Assembly (NCBI RefSeq): GCF_001984095.1
Contig: NZ_LYVQ01000018.1
Coordinates: 1 to 46,525 of the forward strand
DNA length: 46,525 nt
Source of the DNA: Pelomonas sp. KK5
GTDB lineage: Bacteria; Pseudomonadota; Gammaproteobacteria; Burkholderiales; Burkholderiaceae_C
Direction of reading: 5' to 3'
Below are positions 9,201-16,854 of the stretch, piece after piece. The notes under the pieces are model-generated. The model saw nothing but the letters and a program-made list of their open reading frames with translations. It had not been told where the DNA came from and ran no database searches. Position numbers and translations under genes: made by a program. Numbering within the stretch: position 1 is the first letter of the stretch; every line of letters starts with the position of its first letter.

Positions 9201-10277
9201 TTAAGGTTTGGCCGCCAGTGCCAGCTCGTGGGTCGGGTGTTGCCCGGACTGGAGCCGGTAGAAATGGAACAAGCCCTCCGGCATTGGCAGGCCCGCTTCC
9301 CAGTCCTCCCAGCGCGCCTCGGCGACGCACACGAGTGCTGCGGCCTCGGCAACCGTCTGTTTTGCCGCCGTGCGAAGCGCGACGATCTGGGCAACGTCGG
9401 GCTCGCCACGCGAGCGTCGCGGCCAGATGTTGGGCGGCTGGTCGTTCTTGTGGACCAGGCCAATGCGAACATCGTCCCAGTCAACCATCACCACCACATC
9501 CGCCTCGGGATCGCCTACCCGCCGTGCGCACAATGCAATCACGCTGTTGCAGCCCGCGCCCCGATAGTCGGCGATGGCTGCGTCGAAGGCGGTACGGGCG
9601 GCATCGACGTCCTTCGCGACCTGGGCGCGCAAGGCCAAGTGAACTTGCCCCAGAGCGAGCATGCTCTTGCGCACGCGCTGACGAATGTCGATCCGCTCCG
9701 GCTGGTCGGCCAGGGCCGAGGCCTTGAACCCGTTGGCTGCGAGTTGAGACTTGAATGCCTGCAGCGTTAGGGCCTCGGCCCAGCCGTTGGAATCGTTGGT
9801 GAGGCTGATGTTGCCTTCGAAGCCCTGAATCGCCGTGCCCTGGTGCTGGGCGTGATTGCGCAACTCGTAGACGAACCGGTAGTCTGAGCTGCCCGCATGC
9901 ATGATGTTGAGCGCAGACTTCACGACCGCGTCGAATGCAGGCGTCAGGGGCAACATCTTGAAGAGCTGCGGGACCTGGTCCACGTAGCCCTTCATCGCTG
10001 TCAGCACGTTCACCACATTACGGTTCGCCTCGCGCAGGGTCTCTGCGGCAGTGGCGTACTTTTGGTCCAGTTCCAGCACAGAACGCAGGCCGATTTCGGA
10101 GAAGGCCAACTCCATGGCGATGAAGTTGCCTAGCATCAGCTCGTAGCCCTGCTCGAAGGAGCCTGCATCGATCAGCACGGACCTCGCGTTTGCCAGCGCG
10201 TTGAAACGCTGTTCGTCTTTGTTGAGCTGGACTCGCGGATTCAGGATCCGTTGCTCAAGGATGTACCGCGCTCCCAT
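9201..10277 (-). CDS. Hypothetical protein with a HEPN-type RNxxxH motif
   Basis: The protein has 358 residues with an excellent GGAGGT site upstream. It is mainly helical with no membrane segment. At residues 140-145 is R-N-H-A-Q-H, which fits the HEPN RNase motif R(N/D/H)-X3-H. It sits at the end of a long helix, DYRFVYELRNHAQHQG, as in HEPN proteins. The C-terminal third is unlike anything I know. The gene lies 59 bases upstream of the broken KAP NTPase on the same strand, so the two formed an operon, perhaps an effector and its NTPase. The HEPN call rests on the motif and helix context alone; many uncharacterised proteins have a similar RNxxQH segment that may not be catalytic. Confidence 0.65.
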   Translation of the reverse strand: MGARYILEQRILNPRVQLNKDEQRFNALANARSVLIDAGSFEQGYELMLGNFIAMELAFSEIGLRSVLELDQKYATAAETLREANRNVVNVLTAMKGYVDQVPQLFKMLPLTPAFDAVVKSALNIMHAGSSDYRFVYELRNHAQHQGTAIQGFEGNISLTNDSNGWAEALTLQAFKSQLAANGFKASALADQPERIDIRQRVRKSMLALGQVHLALRAQVAKDVDAARTAFDAAIADYRGAGCNSVIALCARRVGDPEADVVVMVDWDDVRIGLVHKNDQPPNIWPRRSRGEPDVAQIVALRTAAKQTVAEAAALVCVAEARWEDWEAGLPMPEGLFHFYRLQSGQHPTHELALAAKP

Positions 10278-10411
10278 CTGACCTCCCTCGTACGCTCAAA
10301 GCGCCATTCGTTGTCTGCAGGAGCATAGAACCCAGACGAACGCCGAGGTGGCGGTGAAACTACCGGTCCTCAGTCAGAAAGACTTGATCTTGGAGCGCTG
10401 GGGACGCCTGT

Positions 10412-11113
10412 TTAGCCGAAGCGTGTGAAGTGGAGGCGTTGGGAGCCATTGTGAGGATGCCACGCGACATCAAGGCCATGAGGATGCTCGCCCGGCAGCG
10501 CGTACATCACGTTGACCGTCAGATCACCCACGGTGTAGAGCCAGCTGGCCGCGACGATCTTGCCCTCAACCTTAGCGGTATGAATGTCGGAGCCACCGGC
10601 GATGACACCGTTCAGCGGAAGGTGCCCGAAAGCGAGGTAGAGGTGTGGATGTGGGCGCCGGCTCATGACGGCCTCGCTGAACGGCCCCGTATCGATTGGC
10701 ACATTCCCCTCGACCACCATGCAGCCGAACAGCTTGGTGAAGTACAGATGCACGTAGCGCATTGCACGCCGCGAGCTGTAGGGGAACAGCCAGTTGGCAC
10801 GGAACGTCCCTCGGGTCAGTAGCCTGGGCACGGCGGCACGCAGTTCTCCAGAACACAGCTCCCAGGCGTAGTCATAGGGCTGGGTGCGCGAGCTGTTGCA
10901 GGTGAGGCATATGCGATGGGCAAATTTCAGCGTATCCGACTTGAGACTGCCGACGCGGATATTGCGTCGCCTGGGCATGCCTGGACGATCTGCGGCATGG
11001 AAGTACAGCGGGTGGCGTTGCGTGGGCTTGCCGAACAGCGCCTTCAGGTCGGAGGCTTTGGCGAGATGCTCCCGTGTGGCCGCGTCTTCTTCACCGCAAA
11101 TCCAGCACTTCAT
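10412..11113 (-). CDS. HNH-like zinc-binding endonuclease-type protein
   Basis: The chosen start at 11113 is backed by GAGGTGA, so the product has 233 residues. The N-terminus has the pattern CWICGEEDATREH-type: C3-x2-C6, then REH at residue 16, and CLTCN at residues 69-73. This is the two-Cys-knuckle arrangement of HNH nucleases, with His as candidate catalytic base. The remainder is beta-rich and unrecognised. It begins 5 bases after the CoiA-like gene ends, so they are coupled, and two adjacent nuclease-like genes suggest a DNA-targeting pair. The usual second and third HNH residues are not obvious, so activity is uncertain. Confidence 0.65.
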   Translation of the reverse strand: MKCWICGEEDAATREHLAKASDLKALFGKPTQRHPLYFHAADRPGMPRRRNIRVGSLKSDTLKFAHRICLTCNSSRTQPYDYAWELCSGELRAAVPRLLTRGTFRANWLFPYSSRRAMRYVHLYFTKLFGCMVVEGNVPIDTGPFSEAVMSRRPHPHLYLAFGHLPLNGVIAGGSDIHTAKVEGKIVAASWLYTVGDLTVNVMYALPGEHPHGLDVAWHPHNGSQRLHFTRFG

Positions 11114-11118
11114 CGTGG

Positions 11119-11922
11119 TCACCTCGGTTGAAAGCAAGCAGTGGAGTCTGGAATTTCATAGGGGTCATCGGGTGCAGCCGGGGACCACTCCCATGCCATG
11201 CCCTCCAAGCCTCGTCGGCGGAGGTGCAGGTGTCCTGCCGCGGTCCCCGACGCAAAGGAACCGGGTTCCAGCCGCATGCTCGGATCGCCTTCCCGTCTTG
11301 TCCAGACAACAACCTTGAAGTCGAAAGTGCGGTCGTGGCCAGCATTTTCGATCACGAGCGGGAACACCGGCATATCCGGAAGTGCCTCGTTCAAAGCCTG
11401 GTGGTAGCTCATGCCGTTACGCATGTGGTGGCGATGCTTGGCCTTGGCGAACGCGCAATAGTGGGTGGACCTGACGAGCCACACGCACTTCACGCCAGAG
11501 GCCGCATAGCGCCTCGTTCGCGCGCGATAGTCGTCCCATGTCTGTCTCGACATCTGCACTTCGAACGCGATGGTGCGGCCGCCGGCCTCCGCCAGTACAT
11601 CGGCCACCCATTCTTCACCGCTTGGCGTGCTACCAGGTCGCTCGACATGGGCCTTGAAGCCCGCTGCCCGCAGGCCTTGCACCAACGCAACCTTGGCGTG
11701 CTGGTGCTCGATCGACTCCGGCGCGGTGGTACCGCCATAGCCGGGCATGGCGGCAAAGAACTGCAGACCGAGGCTGCTGCGCTTCAGCATCGCGGGCACC
11801 CGGTCCCGGCCAATGAGGAAGCGCCCCGCCCCCAGCTCACGCCAGGCCGCCCAGGTCTCGGCTGGTGCAGTGAATGATTCAACCTCCTCGTCGGTGTCGG
11901 CTCGGTATGCGATCAGCGGCAT
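11119..11922 (-). CDS. CoiA-like nuclease (PD-(D/E)XK fold)
   Basis: The 267-residue protein matches the competence protein CoiA nuclease core: HQHAK at ~73-77, a Glu at ~94, WVADV with Asp at ~108, then the IAFEVQMS strand with E121-x-Q123. It then shows YRARTRRYAASGVKCVWLV, the conserved arginine helix and 'Wlv' strand of CoiA. The Glu-x-Gln pair replaces the E-x-K of classic restriction enzymes, as is normal for CoiA. CoiA proteins act on incoming single-stranded DNA in transformation, but similar nucleases are common in mobile islands without any competence role. A GGAGAG site precedes the ATG. It lies 31 bases after the DUF3800 gene and directly before the HNH-like gene. Confidence 0.75.
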   Translation of the reverse strand: MPLIAYRADTDEEVESFTAPAETWAAWRELGAGRFLIGRDRVPAMLKRSSLGLQFFAAMPGYGGTTAPESIEHQHAKVALVQGLRAAGFKAHVERPGSTPSGEEWVADVLAEAGGRTIAFEVQMSRQTWDDYRARTRRYAASGVKCVWLVRSTHYCAFAKAKHRHHMRNGMSYHQALNEALPDMPVFPLVIENAGHDRTFDFKVVVWTRREGDPSMRLEPGSFASGTAAGHLHLRRRGLEGMAWEWSPAAPDDPYEIPDSTACFQPR

Positions 11923-11953
11923 GATCTCTCCATCGCCTCGCTCGCCTGGATGG

Positions 11954-13084
11954 TCAGGTCAAGTAGTCCGGCAGCGGATGGTCGTCCATCAGCGCCGCAT
12001 TCTTGAGCAGGGTGTCCTTCGGCAGGATCGCATGCAGCATGGCCGGGCTGAAGTCGTTCGCTTGGTCGATGAGCTCACTCAGCGAGAAAAGGTTGCCTAG
12101 CTGATGCGTCGAGCAGCGGCTCATGACCTCGCGGATCTCGGCGACCGAGTGCTTGGTCAGGAACGAGAAGTGGCGGCCTAGCAGGCCGGCCAGCACGTCG
12201 CTGACCTGGATGGCGATCTCGTCCTTGGAGTCCGCGAATCGGTAGTCGAGCAGCCGGTTGCCGTCGCGCAGCTCGTAGCCCTCCAGCACCTTCTCGACCA
12301 CGGTCTCCCGATCGAAGATGTGCGTGGCGTTCGCGAAGACGCAGAGCTGGTGGATGAAGAACTTGCTGAAGCCATCGATCAGTTCGCCCTTGTTGTTGCT
12401 GTGCAGGAAGGGCAGTTCCAGTTCCGGCTCGGCCGCTGCCGAACACAGCAGGCCGCGCAGTTGCGTCATGGCCCGGTTGCGGTCCGTCAGCACTTTCTGG
12501 GCCAAGAAGCGGTGAACAGCGATGACGAGGGCCCTGGCTTGCTCGACCTGGACGTCGGGATAGTCGAAGCCCTGAAGAAGCGCCAAGAAGCCCTCCTGGT
12601 CTTGCCGCGCCGCGAAGTACAGCTCGTTCTTCAGATCGTCGGCCATCATCATCCGTTGCAGCGATTCGCCGCCCGGCAGCGAATCGACGATGTCGATCAC
12701 CGACCAATAGAGGACGTCGAGGACCGAGTAGTGGATCGGCACGCCGGTCTCCAGCAACCAGTCCAGGAAGGCGGTGAGCTTCTTCGAGCCCAGCGTCTCC
12801 AGGTAGTCCGGGTGCCCGACGTGCTTGAACTTGACCTCAGTGGCATTGGCCTGGATGCCCATGGTCTTGCGCAGTTCCTCCCAGCCCTGCAAGACCTGGC
12901 CCGGCTTCAAGCCCACACCGGCCAAGGTGAAGATGCCATCGGCAGGCGCATTCAGGCCGCGCTCGGTGAGCGTCAGCCGGCGGATGTTGTTGCTTTCGTC
13001 GTAGTACAGCTGCAGCCGGCGATCGGTGCCCGGCGGCATGAATGGATGACGGTAGCTGCTGGCCTGCAAGATGCGTTTTTGCAT
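11954..13084 (-). CDS. DUF3800 family protein
   Basis: The 376-residue protein starts with the DUF3800 signature QLYYDESNN near residue 27, followed by a GIFTLAGVG strand, and later has RFADSKDEIAIQVSDVLAG near residue 295. These acidic residues match the RNase H-like metal site proposed for the family. DUF3800 proteins occur widely in mobile islands and defence loci, and a nuclease role is suspected but not established. Length is above the usual ~250, with extra helical sequence in the middle. A GGAG lies close upstream of the ATG; a second ATG at codon 16 is possible. It follows the tnpT-like pair by 49 bases, so it is probably read from the same divergent promoter region. Confidence 0.75.
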   Translation of the reverse strand: MQKRILQASSYRHPFMPPGTDRRLQLYYDESNNIRRLTLTERGLNAPADGIFTLAGVGLKPGQVLQGWEELRKTMGIQANATEVKFKHVGHPDYLETLGSKKLTAFLDWLLETGVPIHYSVLDVLYWSVIDIVDSLPGGESLQRMMMADDLKNELYFAARQDQEGFLALLQGFDYPDVQVEQARALVIAVHRFLAQKVLTDRNRAMTQLRGLLCSAAAEPELELPFLHSNNKGELIDGFSKFFIHQLCVFANATHIFDRETVVEKVLEGYELRDGNRLLDYRFADSKDEIAIQVSDVLAGLLGRHFSFLTKHSVAEIREVMSRCSTHQLGNLFSLSELIDQANDFSPAMLHAILPKDTLLKNAALMDDHPLPDYLT

Positions 13085-13133
13085 GACTCCGGGAAATCGG
13101 TTGCGGCGAACGGATACCCGGTCAGGGCATTGC

Positions 13134-13559
13134 CTAGCCGGGCAAATTCAAGGGCGTGGAGCATACGTCCCTGATTTGCCGACTCAAGCTGAGTGCCAGG
13201 CGGACGGCCGTCTTCGTAGCCAGGTCGCAACGGGCCTTGGCGGTGTGCAGTTCGGTCCTGATCAGCGTCTCGTGCAGGCGAGCCGCGGCATCGCGCACTT
13301 CGACATCGCTGCGTTCCATGGCGATGGTCATGCGCAGCAGCTCGATGTGCAGGTCGACCTGGCTCAATTGCTCGGACAAAGTGCGCTGCCAGGTCTTGGC
13401 CAACGACAGGCCGCGACGCAATGCGCGCACCAGCAAATCCAGATCGCCGATGGCCTTGGCGGTGGCCGTGATCGCCGCCGGCGCCGCATCGGACACGGCC
13501 GCAGGGCCTTCGTGCGCCTGATCTACCTGATCCACTTCTTGTACGGTGGGCGAGTTCAT
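13134..13559 (-). CDS. Small helical partner of the KfrA/TnpT-like protein
   Basis: The protein has 141 residues, with an acidic disordered N-terminus and then long Ala/Leu/Arg-rich helices likely to form a coiled coil (residues ~45-125). No membrane or enzyme motif is visible. Its start codon overlaps the stop of the KfrA/TnpT-like gene by four bases (ATGA), so translation is coupled and the two proteins probably interact. I do not recognise a named family. Confidence 0.6.
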   Translation of the reverse strand: MNSPTVQEVDQVDQAHEGPAAVSDAAPAAITATAKAIGDLDLLVRALRRGLSLAKTWQRTLSEQLSQVDLHIELLRMTIAMERSDVEVRDAAARLHETLIRTELHTAKARCDLATKTAVRLALSLSRQIRDVCSTPLNLPG

Positions 13560-14545
13560 GCCGTGATCTTCCCCCTCTTCCCGGCTTGCGTCTTGGCTGC
13601 AGCGCCGCGTCGGGCTGGCGTCTTCCCGGCCGCGCCCAGCTCAGCCACGAGTTGCTGGACCAAGGCATCCTGCGCGCTCGAACGGGATAGCGCCAGATTG
13701 GCCGTCGACAACGCAGCCTCGAGCTCCTGGATTCGGGCGTCGGCCCGCTGCGCACCGGCCTGCAGCTCCCGCTCGCGCTTTTCCGATTGGGTGCGAAGCT
13801 GAGCCAGACGCAGCTGGGCGGCGCCCAGCTGCTCGTCGGTACTGGCCTGTGTCTTGACTGCGTCTTCGAGGCGCTTGGCGATGGACTCGATCGACTTGTC
13901 CATCTTGGCGCGCAGCATGCGCTCGTGCTCGATTTCCATGGCGGCGCGGCGCTCGGCACCGGCGGAGCGCTCTTCCGCTGCCGAGATTGATCGCACGGCG
14001 CGAGCGCGTTCCTGTTCCAGGGTTTCGCGGGCGGCCGCCAGATCGGCCTGCAGGTCGGCCTGGCGCTGATGGGCTTCTTCCAGCCGGGCGGCCGCGGCCA
14101 CGCGGGCCGATCGCTCGCCATCCAGGGCCTGGCGCAACTGGTCCAGCTCGGCCTGAAGGTGAGCCGCCTTCGATGACGCTGCGAACGCAGCCGCATCGGC
14201 GATCGTTGCCCTCTCCTTCTCCGCTTCCACGTTGGCGGCCGCCATGGCCAGACCGTCCTTGAGCCGCTGATCCAGATCACGCCTGGCCTCGGCCTGGGCG
14301 GTCTCCCACAGGTGCTGCGCGGCCTGATGAACCGGGTCGGGCATCGACGGTGGCGCGGAGAAGGCACCGGGGTCCTTGATTCGAGCCCCCAAGTGCTTGA
14401 ACCAGGTCTCCAGCATCGGGCTGACCGTGTTCGGCGAGCCGCGGCCGAGCTTCTGGCGAACGCGCTCGATCGTGGGCCGAGCGCCCTCCAGGAGCAGCGC
14501 GTCGCAGGCTTTCCAGACCTCGTCTTCAGTGATTCCGCGTGCCAT
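13556..14545 (-). CDS. KfrA-type DNA-binding coiled-coil protein, TnpT-like
   Basis: The 329-residue protein begins at an ATG preceded by AAGGAG. Residues 1-~110 are a KfrA N-terminal DNA-binding domain (MARGITEDEVWKACDAL, then GRGSPNTVSPMLETW, the recognition helix). Residues ~110-310 are one long Ala/Glu/Arg coiled coil, and the end is a basic Lys/Arg tail. In plasmids KfrA autoregulates and aids segregation. In Tn4651-type transposons a protein of this size and build, TnpT, stimulates the tyrosine recombinase TnpS during cointegrate resolution, and the two genes are divergent around the resolution site. The same arrangement is present here, with the recombinase gene at 14666 and a palindrome between. 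I therefore favour a TnpT-like role. The link to TnpT rests on domain type, length and arrangement. Confidence 0.75.
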   Translation of the reverse strand: MARGITEDEVWKACDALLLEGARPTIERVRQKLGRGSPNTVSPMLETWFKHLGARIKDPGAFSAPPSMPDPVHQAAQHLWETAQAEARRDLDQRLKDGLAMAAANVEAEKERATIADAAAFAASSKAAHLQAELDQLRQALDGERSARVAAAARLEEAHQRQADLQADLAAARETLEQERARAVRSISAAEERSAGAERRAAMEIEHERMLRAKMDKSIESIAKRLEDAVKTQASTDEQLGAAQLRLAQLRTQSEKRERELQAGAQRADARIQELEAALSTANLALSRSSAQDALVQQLVAELGAAGKTPARRGAAAKTQAGKRGKITA

Positions 14546-14584
14546 GGTTCGTTCTCCTTGATTTGCGCCCTGCCCTGTGTCTAC

Positions 14585-14620
14585 ATTAGTCACGATAATT
14601 AGAGATTACCGTGACCTAAT
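14585..14620. promoter_or_regulatory. Imperfect palindrome between kfrA/tnpT-like and recombinase genes
   Basis: Left arm ATTAGTCACGATAAT (14585-14599), 5-base spacer TAGAG, right arm ATTACCGTGACCTAAT (14605-14620). The arms match on inversion except for one missing base and one mismatch. The surrounding ~120 bases are AT-rich against a GC-rich background. Position and form fit either the TnpS crossover core site (two inverted recombinase half-sites around a short spacer) or an operator for the KfrA-type protein. Confidence 0.6.
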
Positions 14621-14665
14621 ATGCAATTGTGTTAGATATCATACATATCGCATTATAAACATACC

Positions 14666-15781
14666 ATGACCAAGCGTGCCATCAAACTCGTGATAGCCGA
14701 CGCGCACCTTGTGCCGGCGCTGGACCCGGACGCGATCGCGCCGATGACGGCGGACGCGGTGAATGCGCTGCTCGCCGAGGGCGAATCCGAAAACACAGTG
14801 CGCAGTTACCGAACCGCGCTGCGCTACTGGGCAGCGTGGTTCTGGCTGCGCTACGGCCAGGCGATCGAGCTGCCAGTGCCGACCGCGGTCATCCTGCAGT
14901 TCATCGTCGACCACCTGGAGCGTCGCACGGCCAGCGGGCTTGAGTCGTCTTTGCCAGTGACCGTTGACCAGGTACTGGTCCAGAACGGCGTCAAGTCCAA
15001 GCTCGGCCCGCTGGCCCTGACGACGGTTCGGCATCGCCTGAGCGTCCTGTCCAAGGCCCACCAGCTCAAGAACCTGGACAGCCCGGTCCACGACCCCAAG
15101 GTGCGTGAACTGCTGACAAAGAGCCGCCGGGCCTACGCGAAGCGCGGGGTCCAGCCGGACAAGAAGGCGGCCCTAACGCTGGAGCCCCTGCAGGCCATGC
15201 TGGCCACGTGCGACGACTCGCTGCGCGGGGTCCGTGATCGCGCCCTCCTCCTCTTCGGCTGGGCGAGCGGTGGCCGGCGACGGTCCGAGGTCACGGCCGC
15301 TACGATTGAGAACACGCGCAAGGTAGGCCCGCGGGCCTACAGCTTCACGCTGCTGCACTCCAAGACGAATCAGACGGGCGTGGCAAGGTCAGACAGCGAG
15401 AAGCCCGTACTGAATGAAGCCGCAGACGCCCTCTCCGCTTGGTTGCGGCGCTCGGGCATCGTCACCGGGCCGATCTTCCGGCGCATCCGCCGCGGAGAGA
15501 AGGTCGGCGAGCCGTTGGCGGCGGCCGCAGTGCGCGACATCGTGCGCGAGCGTGCTGCCCTGGCCGGTCTGCCCGATGACTTCGCCGCACACTCACTTCG
15601 TTCTGGTTTCGTGACCGAGGCGGCGCGGCAGAACATCTCGCTCGGCGAGACCATGTCCATGACCGGACACACCTCGCCGGCGACGCTGGTGGGCTACTTC
15701 AGGGCGGCCGAGTCGCAGCGCAGTGCCGCAGCGAGGCTATTCTCAGGCGCAACGAAGCCTGGCGAGCCCGACGGCAAGTAG
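14666..15781 (+). CDS. Tyrosine recombinase, TnpS-like (cointegrate resolvase/integrase)
   Basis: The 371-residue protein has the whole catalytic set of a tyrosine recombinase: Arg at ~205 in GGRRRSE, Lys233 in HSKTNQ, H309-x-x-R312 in HSLRSGF, His335 in TGHTS and Tyr344 in VGYFR. The N-terminal ~150 residues hold a core-binding domain (TVRSYRTALRYWAAWF). The overall text, including the MTKRAIKLVI start and AYAKRG linker, is the type found beside KfrA/TnpT genes in Tn4651-like Tn3-family transposons, where TnpS resolves cointegrates. It is divergent from the TnpT-like gene across a palindrome. No transposase of the Tn3 family is present in the window, so the module may be a remnant, may have been taken up by the Tn7-like element, or may act as an integrase. 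Confidence 0.88.
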   Translation: MTKRAIKLVIADAHLVPALDPDAIAPMTADAVNALLAEGESENTVRSYRTALRYWAAWFWLRYGQAIELPVPTAVILQFIVDHLERRTASGLESSLPVTVDQVLVQNGVKSKLGPLALTTVRHRLSVLSKAHQLKNLDSPVHDPKVRELLTKSRRAYAKRGVQPDKKAALTLEPLQAMLATCDDSLRGVRDRALLLFGWASGGRRRSEVTAATIENTRKVGPRAYSFTLLHSKTNQTGVARSDSEKPVLNEAADALSAWLRRSGIVTGPIFRRIRRGEKVGEPLAAAAVRDIVRERAALAGLPDDFAAHSLRSGFVTEAARQNISLGETMSMTGHTSPATLVGYFRAAESQRSAAARLFSGATKPGEPDGK

Positions 15782-15814
15782 TCCTGAAACGTTGTGACCC
15801 GATCAGCTCCTGTG

Positions 15815-16580
15815 TCACGCTGCAGGTGCAGGTTCGCCGACCTCCGATGCCGACCACAGGCGCACATGCAGCAACTGCTCAAGCTCGCTCAGGAGCACCC
15901 TACCCTCAAGCGTCAGCTTCGTGACCCCGCCGAATTCACGGAACGTGCCGTCTTCCAGGCGCGCTCGGAATTCGGCGAAGCAGTTCCCGATCATGTCCTG
16001 AAGGGCAGTGAACCGCGCCTTCAATCCCTCTGGCATGAAGATTCCGCTGGACAACAGGAATTCCTGAAATTCCTGTTGTTCCTTCATGTACGTGGACCAT
16101 CGCTTGAAGCCAGTCCAGCGCCGATAGTACGCCGTGCGTTCCGTACCTTCGAGTGCGCGAAGTTCATCGATTTCCCAGTGCTTCATCTGGACTTCTTCGA
16201 CGAGCCGCATTAACTCCGCTTCTGTGTAGCGGGCCAGGTCGGGATACATCTCGGCGGCAGTGCCGACACCTGAGTTGAAGCTGCGCACAAGCAGCCGCCA
16301 CGCCTCGGACAAGACGTCGAACTCGCGGTCGTAGAGTTTGCGAGCTCGGTGGATCTCGCGGTCGATATATGACTGGACCATTCGAAGCGAGCGGTCATGT
16401 TCCGCCTTCAATTCCGCCAAGCTCCGTTCCTGCGCCGCCTTGAGCGCTGCAGCCTTCTGCGCGAAGCGCTCATCGAGCCATTTCGCGCCCAGGTGCTTGA
16501 AGAGCTGATACGAGACCACCCCCACGACGCCGAGGGAGGCGACGACCTTGGTGATGAATGCAATGATCGAGTCGAGTTCC
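15815..16580 (-). CDS. Hypothetical membrane-anchored coiled-coil protein
   Basis: This ~255-residue protein starts at a GTG whose first base is at 16582. Residues ~5-28 (IIAFITKVVASLGVVGVVSYQL) form a single membrane helix. Residues ~40-90 are a coiled coil rich in Glu/Arg/Lys (KAAQERSLAELKAEHDRS), and the rest is a soluble helical domain (HWEIDEL, YYRRWTGF, then FMPEGLKARF). I do not recognise a family. It converges on the recombinase gene (33 bases between stops) and lies among defence-like singletons, so a sensor or membrane effector is conceivable but unproven. No strong ribosome site precedes the GTG. Confidence 0.6.
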
Positions 16581-16746
16581 ACGGGGTGATGCTATGCGAA
16601 GCAGGCCAAATCCGTGGCGTCGTGAAAGGTGAGCACCAGACGGGCATTAGATCCAGCTCGCGTTACTGCGACGGCCCATATCGTGCCCAGCACCATCTTG
16701 ACCACCCTTCCGACGCGAGGCGCCCTTTCCTTGCGAGGTTTCCGCC

Positions 16747-16854
16747 ATGGCTGACAACGGCATCGCCAAGGTTCAGCACTACGTTCCGCAGTTCTTGCTC
16801 AGGAATTTCGGCACGGGCAAGAAGGATCCGCTGCATGTCTTTGACAGGGCCATC
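16747..16854 (+). pseudogene. DUF4238 gene, truncated after ~35 codons
   Basis: A good start (GAGGT 10 bases before the ATG) leads into KVQHYVPQFLLRNF and LHVFDR, the diagnostic N-terminus of DUF4238 proteins, which normally run to about 250-350 residues. The similarity stops at about 16852, and from there the sequence is the reverse of the neighbouring CoiA-like gene's 3' end (stop codon at 16857-16855). The frame drifts on to 17199 with no family resemblance. So DNA carrying the CoiA-like gene replaced the rest of this gene, which marks a recombination junction. Confidence 0.65.

Noticed and set aside
14666-15781. Recombinase as the integrase of the entire island
   Set aside because: It lies in the middle of the island rather than at an edge next to a tRNA, and its partner gene and palindrome fit a TnpS/TnpT resolution module better.
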